A stretch of DNA of 64,000 nt from Thermomicrobiaceae bacterium. GTDB taxonomy: Bacteria > Chloroflexota > Chloroflexia > Thermomicrobiales > Thermomicrobiaceae. The notes beneath the pieces were generated by a model, which worked only from the letters and a program-made list of their open reading frames with translations, had not been told where the DNA came from and ran no database searches. Within the stretch, counting starts at the first letter, position 1. Each line of letters starts with the position of its first letter. Positions 48,125-57,533 of this stretch are shown here, piece after piece. The stretch spans positions 1 through 64,000 of the forward strand of contig JADBJL010000094.1 of assembly GCA_014874455.1 (NCBI GenBank). Direction: 5' to 3'. A program made the position numbers and the translations under genes.

Positions 48125-49204
48125 TCAGGCGTCGTGCGAGCGGGCCGGCTCCAGGTGGGCGGTCGCAGCCTCGTCGCCGGCCTCGCGGTACCAGCCGGGC
48201 GGCCGCCGGGCGTGCTGGGTCTCGCTGAGCAGGCCCCCGTACCCGAGCTCGGCCAGCAGGTCGCGGGTGATCGGCTCGCCAGCGAGCGCGTAGGGCAAGA
48301 GCAGGTCGAAGACCGAAAGCCGGCCGTAGAGCTCGCAGGAGGCCAGCCCGAACATCGGCACCTCGCCGGCATACGCGACCCAGAACATGGTTCCTGGGTC
48401 GACCGGCGCGCCGATACAGGCAACCCGCGCCCGGATACGCCTGGCGGCGACGATGAACGGATCCTCGGGGTCGAGCATGATCGAGCCAGCGATGAGAACC
48501 AGCTCCGCGCCGTCCTGGAGGAGCGAACGATAGGCACGCGCGATCTCGCCGGGGTCGTCGTCATCGAGGTGCCGGGTCGCGACGAGCCGCGCGCCGAATC
48601 GCTCCAGGTGTGTCGCGAGGTGCCGGGTCGCCACCTCGAGCTGGGCCGGGCGGATGCGCGTCCCGGCCACCATGGCCACGCGCTGGACTCGGAACGGGGC
48701 GACGCGCACGACAGGTCTTCCCTTGAGCCTGGCCAGTGCGCGCTCGACCCTCGCCTCGTCGACGAACAGGGCGGGCGCCTTGACGATGGCGACCGTCTCG
48801 CCCTCCTGCACGACGCGACCATCCAGCGCGGTCGCGACCAGGGCGGCGCCGCTGCGGTTGAGGCGGGCGACGGCAGTCCCGTCGACCCTGAGCAGCCCGG
48901 CGATGGCTGCGCGGAGGTTGACCTGTCCCTGGTGGGGCGGCTCTTGTGCGACACCTGGGCCGGTCACCCCGCTCGCGAGCCGCGCTGAGGCGTCCGGCTG
49001 CGCGAGCTCGCCTTTGTCCGGCACCAGGACAGCGATCTCGAGCCCGTCGCCCCGCTGGGGCAGGCGTTGGAGGGCTTCGGCCAGCGGAACTCCGCGCCGG
49101 ATCGTCACCGGCTTGCCGTCGGACGGTACCGTGATGTCACGACAGAGCACTGCGCCAGCGAAGGCTGAGAGGTCGTCGCCGGTTCTGAAGATCCGTCGCC
49201 GCAT
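48125..49204 (-). CDS. Molybdopterin-binding (MoeA/MogA-like domain) protein
   Basis: 'VRVAPFRVQRVAMVAGTRI', 'DDDDPGEIARAYRSLLQDGAELVLIAGSIMLDPEDPFIVAAR'. Confidence 0.65.
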   Translation of the reverse strand: MRRRIFRTGDDLSAFAGAVLCRDITVPSDGKPVTIRRGVPLAEALQRLPQRGDGLEIAVLVPDKGELAQPDASARLASGVTGPGVAQEPPHQGQVNLRAAIAGLLRVDGTAVARLNRSGAALVATALDGRVVQEGETVAIVKAPALFVDEARVERALARLKGRPVVRVAPFRVQRVAMVAGTRIRPAQLEVATRHLATHLERFGARLVATRHLDDDDPGEIARAYRSLLQDGAELVLIAGSIMLDPEDPFIVAARRIRARVACIGAPVDPGTMFWVAYAGEVPMFGLASCELYGRLSVFDLLLPYALAGEPITRDLLAELGYGGLLSETQHARRPPGWYREAGDEAATAHLEPARSHDA

Positions 49205-49440
49205 GGCCAGCCCCTTTCCGGGATAGGTTCAGACGGCCGAATCCGGAGCCAGAGGGCCGTGTACTCGTCTCTGCGCTCAGGGCTCTCGCCAGGTCGCTTC
49301 ACTCTCTCAAGGATAGCGAAGTTGGCACGTACAGGCAGCGCTGGTACTGAACGGATAATCGCACTGTACACTCTACGCGACAGGAAGCCGGAGCCCGGTG
49401 GGGGTGTACCGGGCAAGGCGGTGATGCGAGGGGGAGCCGC

Positions 49441-50124
49441 ATGCTGGACTTACGAGCGCGCCGGCCGGCGCTGTCGCCCTCGATCCTCAACGCCGATTTC
49501 AGCCATCTGGCCCAGGTGTTCCGGCAGCTCGAGCTGGGCGGGGCCGACTACGTGCACCTCGACGTGATGGACGGGCGGTTCGTGCCCACCATCAGCTTCG
49601 GCCTGCCGGTCGTGGAGGCAGCGCGCCGGGCGACCAGCCTGCCGCTCGATGTGCACCTGATGGTCGTCGAGCCGGAACGCCATGTCAGTGACTTCATCGC
49701 GGCGGGCGCCGCGATCGTCACCGTCCACGCCGAGGCGTGCCTGCACTTGTACCGGACAGTGCAGCAGATCCATGCGATCGGAGCGCTGGCCGGTGTCGCG
49801 CTCAACCCCGCCACGCCGGTCACCGCCGTAGAGGAGATCCTCCCCTTCGTCGATCTGGTGCTCGTCATGACCGTCGAACCCGGCTATGGAGGGCAGGCGC
49901 TCATTCCGGCGACCCTGCGCAAGGTCGAGCGCCTGCGCCGGCTGATCGACGAGATGGGCCTGCCAGCGGTCATCGAGGTCGACGGTGGGGTCAAGCCGAG
50001 TAACGTGGCAGCGGTGATCGAGGCCGGCGCCGACGTGGTCGTGGCCGGGTCGGCGGTTTTCCCGCCGAACGGCTCGACCGTAGATGCCTTGCAGGCGCTG
50101 CGCCACGCCATGCGCCGCTCGTGA
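49441..50124 (+). CDS. rpe: Ribulose-phosphate 3-epimerase
   Basis: 'LSPSILNADFSHLAQ', 'VHLDVMDGRFVPTISFG', 'LVMTVEPGYGGQALIPATLRKV', 'IEVDGGVKPSN'. Confidence 0.96.
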   Translation: MLDLRARRPALSPSILNADFSHLAQVFRQLELGGADYVHLDVMDGRFVPTISFGLPVVEAARRATSLPLDVHLMVVEPERHVSDFIAAGAAIVTVHAEACLHLYRTVQQIHAIGALAGVALNPATPVTAVEEILPFVDLVLVMTVEPGYGGQALIPATLRKVERLRRLIDEMGLPAVIEVDGGVKPSNVAAVIEAGADVVVAGSAVFPPNGSTVDALQALRHAMRRS

Positions 50125-50138
50125 TCGGATCTGCGGGC

Positions 50139-51704
50139 CTATGGCTCCTCGTGGGCCGTCGTGGTGGCGATCGGCGACCAGCTTGCCCGATATGGGCGAC
50201 CGCGAGCGAGGAGCAGAGCGAGCCCCGCGCCCAGGAGCGTCACTAAAGCGGCTACCAGGAAGATCTCGTCGAAGGTGGCCCGGAGGATGGCCTGGTACTC
50301 CTCCGGGGAAGCGCTGAGGCCGCGCTGGCGGAAGAGCTCGGCGGCCCGCTGGTCGAAGCGGCCGATCCCCTGTGTCGCCAGCAGGGCCGTACCGACGATC
50401 ATGCCGGTGGTCTGAACCATCTGGGTGAGCGCAGCCGCCGTTGCCCGCTCGGCGGCCCGCACGTTGTCGAGCACGCTGCTGAGGATCGGCGCGTCGTTCA
50501 GGCCGATGCCCAGCCCGGCGATCAGGAGCGTGCCCCAGAGCGTTCCCGGCCCGGGTGAATCCGGCCAGCGGTACATGCTCAGATAGGCCAGCGCCAGGAA
50601 CAGGAAGGAGAGCGCCGCGGTCGGCCGGTAGCCGAGCCGCTGGGCGATCCAGCCACCCAGGATCCCCCCTACTGGCATCCAGACCATCATCTTCATCAGG
50701 TTGAGGCCGCCCTGCAGCGGGTCGCCGCCCCAGAGCACATTGGTCATCAAGGGGATGCAGATCATCAGCGTGATGGTCGCCGCGCCGTCGATGAAGTAGA
50801 GCGCCATCCCCGAGCTGACGGCGCGCTGCCGCAGCGAGCGCACCGGGACGAGCGGGTCGGGGGCGCGTCGCTGGCGGGCGACGAAGGCGGCGGTGCTGGC
50901 GAGCGCGAGCGCGAACCAGAGTGCGGTGATCCAGACCGAGCCGGTCTCGTTCGACTCACGGGTGAGGCCGATGGTCAGGCAGGCCAGTCCAGCGGCCAGC
51001 AGCAGCCCGCCCAGCCAGTCGACTCGGCGTGCCGCGAGGATCGGAGTGCGGCGGACAAGCAGCACGACTGCGAGCAACCACGGGATCTGGAGCGGGATGT
51101 TGAGCCAGAACAGGCCGCGCCAGCCGAGCGGCTCGACGAGGGCAGCCGCGTACAGCGGGCCCAGCAGGCTGCTCGCGTCGTCGAGCGCGGCGATGAGCCC
51201 GATCGCCAGCGCGCGGCGGCCAGGTGAGAGACGCGAGCCAGCGATCGCAATCGAGATCGGCACGATCGCGCCGCCGCCGACCGCCTGCACCGCGCGGGCA
51301 GCCGTGAGCAGCTCCAGGTTCGGAGCGAGCGCCACCATCGCGGAGCCGGCCAGGAACAACAGCGTACTGGCCACGTAGATGCGCAGGTGGCCGAACGCGT
51401 CCGCTACCCGGCCCATGAGCGGCATGGCGACGGTGTAGCCGAGCAGGTAGCCGTTCACGATCCAGGCCGCTCGGCCGAAGTTGTCGACGGTGATGCCGAG
51501 GTCGGGCATCATATCGGGCAGGATGGTCACCACGAACGTCTGGTCGAGCCCGGCGAAGAAGACGCCGAGGGCCAGCGCGGACACCAGCAGTCCTGGCGAG
51601 TGCGCGAGTGTTGCGGCCGGCCTGCGGACGAGTCCGGGCAGGAGGGCAGCTCGCCCGTGACGTGGCCGGTCTCCAGTTCTCTGCGCGGGTGACTTCCCGG
51701 TCAT
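50139..51704 (-). CDS. DHA2-type (14-TM-like) MFS transporter
   Basis: 'LDQTFVVTILPDMMPDLGI', 'ARAVQAVGGGAIVPISIAIAGSRLSPGRRALAIGLI'. Confidence 0.9.
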   Translation of the reverse strand: MTGKSPAQRTGDRPRHGRAALLPGLVRRPAATLAHSPGLLVSALALGVFFAGLDQTFVVTILPDMMPDLGITVDNFGRAAWIVNGYLLGYTVAMPLMGRVADAFGHLRIYVASTLLFLAGSAMVALAPNLELLTAARAVQAVGGGAIVPISIAIAGSRLSPGRRALAIGLIAALDDASSLLGPLYAAALVEPLGWRGLFWLNIPLQIPWLLAVVLLVRRTPILAARRVDWLGGLLLAAGLACLTIGLTRESNETGSVWITALWFALALASTAAFVARQRRAPDPLVPVRSLRQRAVSSGMALYFIDGAATITLMICIPLMTNVLWGGDPLQGGLNLMKMMVWMPVGGILGGWIAQRLGYRPTAALSFLFLALAYLSMYRWPDSPGPGTLWGTLLIAGLGIGLNDAPILSSVLDNVRAAERATAAALTQMVQTTGMIVGTALLATQGIGRFDQRAAELFRQRGLSASPEEYQAILRATFDEIFLVAALVTLLGAGLALLLARGRPYRASWSPIATTTAHEEP

Positions 51705-51718
51705 CCTGGCACGTGCCG

Positions 51719-52459
51719 TCACTGAGGCGGCGTGATCGTCACCGGAGCGTCGAAGGCGGAGAGTTCGATCGTGCGCTTCATGGTCGTCGGTTCCTTGAAG
51801 GTGAGCGCGCCGCTGACGACCACGCGACGCACGAGCGAGTCGTCCTTGCCGATCCAGAGGTCGACTGTGACTTCCAGCCCGGGCTCGGCACCGCTCGGCA
51901 CGAGCGTCGTCAGGTCGGCTGAGTCCAGCTTTCCCTGGACGTGATAGCTCGTCGCTCCGGCGAGGCGCTCCTCGCCGACCAGGCTCGGGTTCTTGAGCTG
52001 GCGCAGCACGTGGGGCAGTGCCTCCAGGTTGAGGACGTCGTGCGCCGCGACATCGGGCAGGGCTTGCCACTGAGTCGGATCGAACGGGTTGCTGAGCCAG
52101 GCCTCGTCGCCGATACCGATGAACTGGAGCTGCAGAGCGGCTCCGACCGCCTCCACGGCGAGCTGCGCCTTCATCTGGCCCGGCCGAGCCACGTCCCCCT
52201 CGGCCCGAGTCAGGAGCATGGTCTGCAAGATCGGTGTCCCCCCGCTCTCGTGGGTCAGCACGAAGTGGAACGAGGTGACGCGGTCGAGCCGGTCGGCCGC
52301 GGTGCTCACGAGGTCGGACGGGTCGACAGGAGGTTCGGCCTTGCCCCGCCGGCAACCTGGTGCCAGAAGCAAGAGCAGCGCGAGCAGAACCACGGGCGAC
52401 GAGCGCGGCACCAGGACACCACGGCGAGGTCTGCGAGCGGCGTGCGTGCGAGCGGGCAT
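51719..52459 (-). CDS. LppX/LprAFG family lipoprotein
   Basis: Lipobox 'LLLLLAPGC'; 'RLDRVTSFHFVLTHESGGTP', 'VTVDLWIGKDDSLVRRVVVSGAL'. Confidence 0.8.
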   Translation of the reverse strand: MPARTHAARRPRRGVLVPRSSPVVLLALLLLLAPGCRRGKAEPPVDPSDLVSTAADRLDRVTSFHFVLTHESGGTPILQTMLLTRAEGDVARPGQMKAQLAVEAVGAALQLQFIGIGDEAWLSNPFDPTQWQALPDVAAHDVLNLEALPHVLRQLKNPSLVGEERLAGATSYHVQGKLDSADLTTLVPSGAEPGLEVTVDLWIGKDDSLVRRVVVSGALTFKEPTTMKRTIELSAFDAPVTITPPQ

Positions 52460-52628
52460 CGAGCGTGATCCTTGCATCGGCCGGCCGGTCGTACCGGCAT
52501 TATACGGCCGCTCGACGGCGGCGAGCACCGGCTGGCACCCAGGGGGTTCGGTTGTCGCCCTGCGCATCACGCTCCATACTAGTCATACGAGTCGCGAGGG
52601 GTCGTGTGGGGGCCGGAGGAGCGAGGGA

Positions 52629-53531
52629 TTGTCGGTTCGACAGCGCGTGCGCGAGACAGTGCTGGTGGTCGGGGCTGCCACCGACCCAGGGCCTGTCCGC
52701 GAGCAGAACGAGGATGCAGTCCTCCTGACCGATCCGCAGAGCGAGCTGGCGCGCAGCCACGGCGTGCTGCTGGCGGTCGCCGACGGGATGGGAGGCTACC
52801 AGCGCGGCGAGGTGGCAGCGCAGCTCGCGATCGAGACACTGCGCGACGTCTTCTACAGTAGCCCGCTGGAGCCGACCGAGATCCCCCAGCGCCTGCGCAC
52901 GGCCATTCGCCAGGCCAACGAGCGCATCTACAGCGAGTGGCAGCCGCTGGGCGAAGAGCACCTGATGGGTACCACGCTCGTCGCCGCGGTCATCCGCGAG
53001 CATGACCTCACGGTCGCGAACGTCGGCGATAGCCGTGCCTATCTGATCCGCGCCAAGCGGGCGACTCAGATCACGCGCGACCACTCGCTGGTCGCCGAGC
53101 AGGTAGCCGCCGGGGTGATGTCCGAAGAAGAGGCCCGCGAGAGCCAGTACCGCAATGTGATCACCCGGGCACTCGGGCACCGGCATCGGGTCGACGTGGA
53201 TATCTTCGAGCTCCGGCTGCTGAGCGACGACCGGCTGGTGTTGACGACTGACGGCGTCCACGACTTCGTGAGCGCGGACGAGATCGCCACGACTGTACTG
53301 GCGCACTCGCCGGAGGAGGCGGCTCGCCGGCTGGTCGAGCTGGCGATCGCGCACCAGACGAACGACAACGCCACCGCTGTCGTCGCCTGGGTGAAGCCGG
53401 TCACTGAGGAGGAACTGGCACCGGTCGAGGCCGGTGGGCCGAACCGGCTGATGGTGGCGCTGGTGCTGCTCGGCCTGCTGGTCTTCATCGCCATCGTGGC
53501 AGTGATCCTGGCGCTTGGCTACGGCGGGTGA
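52629..53531 (+). CDS. PP2C-type Ser/Thr phosphatase with C-terminal TM
   Basis: 'TDPGPVREQNEDAVLL', 'LLAVADGMGGYQRGEVAAQLA', 'VANVGDSRAYLIR', 'LTTDGVHDFV'; TTG or nearby GTG start. Confidence 0.93.
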   Translation: MSVRQRVRETVLVVGAATDPGPVREQNEDAVLLTDPQSELARSHGVLLAVADGMGGYQRGEVAAQLAIETLRDVFYSSPLEPTEIPQRLRTAIRQANERIYSEWQPLGEEHLMGTTLVAAVIREHDLTVANVGDSRAYLIRAKRATQITRDHSLVAEQVAAGVMSEEEARESQYRNVITRALGHRHRVDVDIFELRLLSDDRLVLTTDGVHDFVSADEIATTVLAHSPEEAARRLVELAIAHQTNDNATAVVAWVKPVTEEELAPVEAGGPNRLMVALVLLGLLVFIAIVAVILALGYGG

Positions 53532-54394
53532 GCCCGGTGATCGTGGACGCCCATACCCACATCTTCCCGCCGGAGGTCGTTCACCAGCGCGAGCGGTTCT
53601 GCCAGCGCGACCGCTGGTTCGGCGAACTCTATGCCAGCCCGCGCGCGCTCCTGGCAACCGCCGAGGATCTCCTCGCGTCGATGGACATGGCCGCGATCGA
53701 CATCTCGGTCGCCTGTGGCTTTCCCTGGAGCGACCCCGGACTGTGTCGGGAGCACAACGACTACCTGGCTGTCGCCTGCCAGGCACACCCGGAGCGCATC
53801 GCCTGGCTTGGTATCGTCGTGCCCGGTGACCCGGGCGCGGCGGCCGAGGCGGAGCGCTGCTTCCGCGCGGGGGCGTCCGGCATCGGGGAACTGAACGCCG
53901 ACGCTCAGGGGTTCGACTTCGCCGAGCCCCGGGTGCTGGCGCCGCTGGTCGAGGCCTGCCAGGCGTACGCGAAGCCGCTGCTCGCCCATGTGAGCGAGCC
54001 GCTGGGCCACCTGTATCCGGGCAAAGGCTCCGCCTGGCCCCAGCGATTCATCCGCTTCTTGGAAGCGTTCCCCGACCAGGTGGTCGTGGCGGCCCACTGG
54101 GGCGGCGGCCTGCCCTTCTACGAGCTGATGCCGGAGGTCGCCAGGGCGGCTCGCAACGTGGTCTACGACTCGGCCGCCAGCACCTACCTCTACCGGTTCG
54201 AGGTCTTCCGCACCGTCATCGACGTCGCCGGGGCACACCGGGTGCTGATGGCGACCGACTACCCGGTGCTCCGGCAGAAGCCGTTCCTCGAGCGCGTGCG
54301 GCAGGCGGGGTTGACCGAGCAGGAGCTGGCCTTCGTGCTCGGCGAGAACGCCGCGCGCGTGTTCGACCTGCCGGTTCGGAAGGAGGCACCGTGA
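53528..54394 (+). CDS. Amidohydrolase (COG2159-type TIM-barrel)
   Basis: 'VIVDAHTHIFPPEV', 'VVAAHWGGGLPFYELMPEV', 'VLMATDYPVLRQKPF'. Confidence 0.85.
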   Translation: MSPVIVDAHTHIFPPEVVHQRERFCQRDRWFGELYASPRALLATAEDLLASMDMAAIDISVACGFPWSDPGLCREHNDYLAVACQAHPERIAWLGIVVPGDPGAAAEAERCFRAGASGIGELNADAQGFDFAEPRVLAPLVEACQAYAKPLLAHVSEPLGHLYPGKGSAWPQRFIRFLEAFPDQVVVAAHWGGGLPFYELMPEVARAARNVVYDSAASTYLYRFEVFRTVIDVAGAHRVLMATDYPVLRQKPFLERVRQAGLTEQELAFVLGENAARVFDLPVRKEAP

Positions 54395-54975
54395 TCCGGG
54401 GGATACGGGGCCGGCTGGTCGCCAAGCAGCCGGGCGCGGTGCTCGTCGACCTGCACGGCTTGATCCTGCGCGTCTACACGTCGCAGACCACGCTGGCCGA
54501 CCTCGGCCAGCCGGGGGAAGAGGTCGAGCTGGTCACGCACCTGCGGGTGCGAGAGGACGAGCTGGCGCTCTACGGCTTCGCCTCGGCTGCCGAGCTCGAG
54601 CTCTTCGAGCTGCTGATCGGAGTGAGCGGCGTGGGGCCCCGCGCCGCGCTGGCGCTGCTCTCGATCGCGCGGCCGGACGAGCTAGGGCAGATGATCGCGG
54701 CGGAAGACGTGGAGCGGCTCAGCCGGGCGCCGGGCATCGGGCGGAAGACCGCGAGCCGCATCGTGCTGGAGCTACGTGGGAAGCTCCCAGCGCTGGCGCC
54801 GGTCGGCGAGCGAGCCGGGATCACTCCGGATCGCGAGGTGATCGAGGCGCTGATGGCCCTCGGTTACACAGCGGCTGAGGCCCGCGAGGCCGCGGCACGG
54901 GTGAACCCGGCCGAGGCTCCGACGCTCGAGGAGCGGGTGCTGGCCGCGCTGCGCCTGCTGGCCCGCACCGGTTAG
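54391..54975 (+). CDS. ruvA: Holliday junction branch migration protein RuvA
   Basis: 'MIRGIRGRLVAKQPGAVLVDLHGLILRVYTS', 'GVSGVGPRAALALLS', 'APGIGRKTASRIVLELRGKL'. Confidence 0.95.
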   Translation: MIRGIRGRLVAKQPGAVLVDLHGLILRVYTSQTTLADLGQPGEEVELVTHLRVREDELALYGFASAAELELFELLIGVSGVGPRAALALLSIARPDELGQMIAAEDVERLSRAPGIGRKTASRIVLELRGKLPALAPVGERAGITPDREVIEALMALGYTAAEAREAAARVNPAEAPTLEERVLAALRLLARTG

Positions 54976-55062
54976 CCTCGCCTGGCAGTGGCAACCCCGC
55001 CGCTGCGAGAGCGGTCGATGACATGACTGCCCGGCGCCTTGCCGCATCCAGTCAGAGCACGA

Positions 55063-55155
55063 ATGGGGTGCACCGGCTACTCCACCGGGCCCCACGTCCA
55101 CTTCATGATCGTGAAGAACGGCGTGTACCAGGATCCGGGCCTCTACCTGCGCTAG
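55063..55155 (+). pseudogene. C-terminal remnant of an M23-family peptidase
   Basis: In-frame MGCTGYSTGPHVHFMIVKNGVYQDPGLYLR*; matches the M23 'GxTGxSTGPHLHFEI' block. Confidence 0.7.
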
Positions 55156-55161
55156 ACCGGC

Positions 55162-56517
55162 CTACGCCGGCCGGCGTCGCTCCAGCCGCTGCTCGATGGC
55201 GGCCGCGTGCGCGGTGAGCCCCTCGGCGCGCGCCAGCGTCGCGGCCGGCGGCCCGAGGGCCTCCAGCCCCTGCGGATTCACGGCCACCACGCTGATGAGC
55301 TTCACGAAGGTGTCCACGTTGATGGGCGAGGAGAAGCGGGCCGTCTGACCGGTCGGCATCACGTGGCTGGGGCCGGCCGTGTAGTCGCCGATCACTTCGG
55401 GCGAGGTCTCGCCGAGGAAGACCCCACCGGCGTGCCGCACGCGGTCGAGGTAGGCCCAGGGTTCCGCGATCAGCAGGCAGAGGTGCTCGGGCGCGTAGGC
55501 GTTGGCCAGCTCGAAGGCGGTCTCCAGATCGGGCACGACAGCGATGGCGCCGTTGGTCGCCAGCGACTCGGCCGCGATGCTCGCACGCTCGAGGTGGGCG
55601 AGCTGGCGCTCGAGCTGCTCGGCGACTGCCTGGGCCAGTCCGGCATCCGTGGTCAGCAGCACGGCGCTGGCCAGCGGGTCGTGCTCGGCCTGTGCCAGCA
55701 TGTCCGCGGCGCAGAGGGCGGGGTCGGCGCTGGCGTCGGCGATGAGCAGCGTCTCGGTGGGGCCGGGCAACTGGTCGATGTCCACGTCGCCGTAGACCAG
55801 GCGCTTGGCCAGCACGACGAAGATGTTGCCGGGGCCGACGATCTTGTCCACCCGCGGGATGCTCTCGGTGCCGTAGGCCATGGCCGCGATCGCCTGGGCA
55901 CCGCCGACCTTGAACACCCGGTCGATCCCGGCCAGCTCGGCGGCGACCAGGATCACCGGCGAGACGCTGCTGTCCGGCGAGGGTGGGGCACAGGCGACGA
56001 TCTCCGCGACACCGGCCACCCGCGCCGGGACGGCCGACATCAGGAGGGACGACGGGTACGGGGCGCGCCCGGCCGGGGCGTAGACGCCGACCCTCTCCAG
56101 CGGCCGGACGAGCTGCCCGAAGCCACCTGTCGGCTCGAAGTGGAGCCACGACTGGCGGGGCTGGCGCCGGTGGAACGACTCGATGCGGTCGCGGGCCAGC
56201 GCCAGCGCCTGGCATACCTCATCCGGTACCTGTGCCCGGGCCCGGGCGAACTCCTCCTCGGTCACGGCGAAGCTCGCGAGGTCGAGGCCATCGATCGCCC
56301 TGCCGTAGCGGCGGAGCGCGGCGTCGCCGTCTCTCCGGACGTCGTCGACGATGCGCCGGACGACCTCTATCGCTGTCAGGTCGGCACCGAAGACCTCACG
56401 CACCTTCTGCCGCACCGCCAGCGGGAGCTCCACCTGCTCGAGCCGCCGACTGCGCAGCAGGAAGGCTCGGGCCTGCTCGAGGTCCTCGAAGACGCGGACG
56501 GGCGATCCCGGGCTCAT
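55162..56517 (-). CDS. hisD: Histidinol dehydrogenase
   Basis: '[29 protein letters not shown]', '[41 protein letters not shown]'. Confidence 0.96.
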   Translation of the reverse strand: MSPGSPVRVFEDLEQARAFLLRSRRLEQVELPLAVRQKVREVFGADLTAIEVVRRIVDDVRRDGDAALRRYGRAIDGLDLASFAVTEEEFARARAQVPDEVCQALALARDRIESFHRRQPRQSWLHFEPTGGFGQLVRPLERVGVYAPAGRAPYPSSLLMSAVPARVAGVAEIVACAPPSPDSSVSPVILVAAELAGIDRVFKVGGAQAIAAMAYGTESIPRVDKIVGPGNIFVVLAKRLVYGDVDIDQLPGPTETLLIADASADPALCAADMLAQAEHDPLASAVLLTTDAGLAQAVAEQLERQLAHLERASIAAESLATNGAIAVVPDLETAFELANAYAPEHLCLLIAEPWAYLDRVRHAGGVFLGETSPEVIGDYTAGPSHVMPTGQTARFSSPINVDTFVKLISVVAVNPQGLEALGPPAATLARAEGLTAHAAAIEQRLERRRPA

Positions 56518-57533
56518 GCTTCCTCCTGGAGCGCAGCGCACAGGCGCACGAACGCTTCCGAACAGCTATCGAACACGTAGTCCGGCGAGGAGACGGTGAT
56601 GCCGCTGCTGCCGGCCCGGCGCAGGTGATCGACCGCCGCCAGGAGCAAGTCACTGGGCACGATGATGGTGACCTCGTACCAGCCCCCGTCAGCGTCACCG
56701 GCTTTCGGGTAGACCCGAGCGATGGTCGGCCCCCGCTCGCCAGCGGTGGCGACCTGCGCCGTCACGTGACGGGCGACGTCTTCCTCGCTGGCTCCCCGGA
56801 CGTTGGCGGTGACCACGCGGTAGCGCCGGGTGCGCAGCCGGGCTTCGATCAGCTCGACGATGGCCCGGGCGCGCTCCAGCTTGCCCGGCGCCGCGCGCAG
56901 GCCCCGGCGCGAGGCGATCAGGCAGGCCTGGGCGCGCAGGATGAGCCCGCCCTCGAGGACGCGCAGGCGGTTCTCGCGCAGCGTCACGCCGGTCTCGGTC
57001 AGGTCGGCGATGATATCGGCGTGCCCGAGCGCTGGCGCCACCTCGAGCGCGCCGTGGGAGTCGACCAGGGTAAAGTAGTTCACCCCGTGGCGGTACAGGA
57101 AGTCGCGCGTCAGGTTCGGGAACTTGGTGGCGACGCGCAGCGAGCGGCCGGAGCGTTTGAAGTCGATCGAGAGGTCGGCCAGGTCGGCCATCGTGGTGAT
57201 ATCGAGCCAGCCTTCGGGCACGGCCAGCACCAGTTCGCAGCGCCGGAAGCCCAGGTCGTCGATCACGACGATCACGTTCGGGTCGTCGCTCGCGTGCTCG
57301 GCCACCAGGTCGTAGCCGGTGATGCCGAGGTCGGCACTGCCGTCGGCCACCTTGTGGACGATGTCAGCCGTGCGCTGGAACAGCACCTCGACGCCCGATA
57401 GCCCGCTGACCCTGCCGACGTACTGGCGCGGGTTGGGCCGCCAGATACCGAGGCCGGCCGACTCGAGGAAGCGGATCGTCGCTTCCTCGTAGGAGCCCTT
57501 GGACGAGATCGCGAGGCGCAGTGGCTCACTCAC
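56514..57533 (-). CDS. hisG: ATP phosphoribosyltransferase with C-terminal HisG_C-type domain
   Basis: 'LRLAISSKGSYEEATIRFLESAGL', 'LGITGYDLVAE', 'GHADIIADLTETGVTLRENRL', C-terminal 'WYEVTIIVPSDLLLAAVDHLRRAGSSGITV'. Confidence 0.93.
   Translation of the reverse strand: MSEPLRLAISSKGSYEEATIRFLESAGLGIWRPNPRQYVGRVSGLSGVEVLFQRTADIVHKVADGSADLGITGYDLVAEHASDDPNVIVVIDDLGFRRCELVLAVPEGWLDITTMADLADLSIDFKRSGRSLRVATKFPNLTRDFLYRHGVNYFTLVDSHGALEVAPALGHADIIADLTETGVTLRENRLRVLEGGLILRAQACLIASRRGLRAAPGKLERARAIVELIEARLRTRRYRVVTANVRGASEEDVARHVTAQVATAGERGPTIARVYPKAGDADGGWYEVTIIVPSDLLLAAVDHLRRAGSSGITVSSPDYVFDSCSEAFVRLCAALQEEA

Noticed and set aside
55207-57401. Long plus-strand ORFs (457 and 472 aa)
   Set aside because: Antisense shadows of hisD/hisG.
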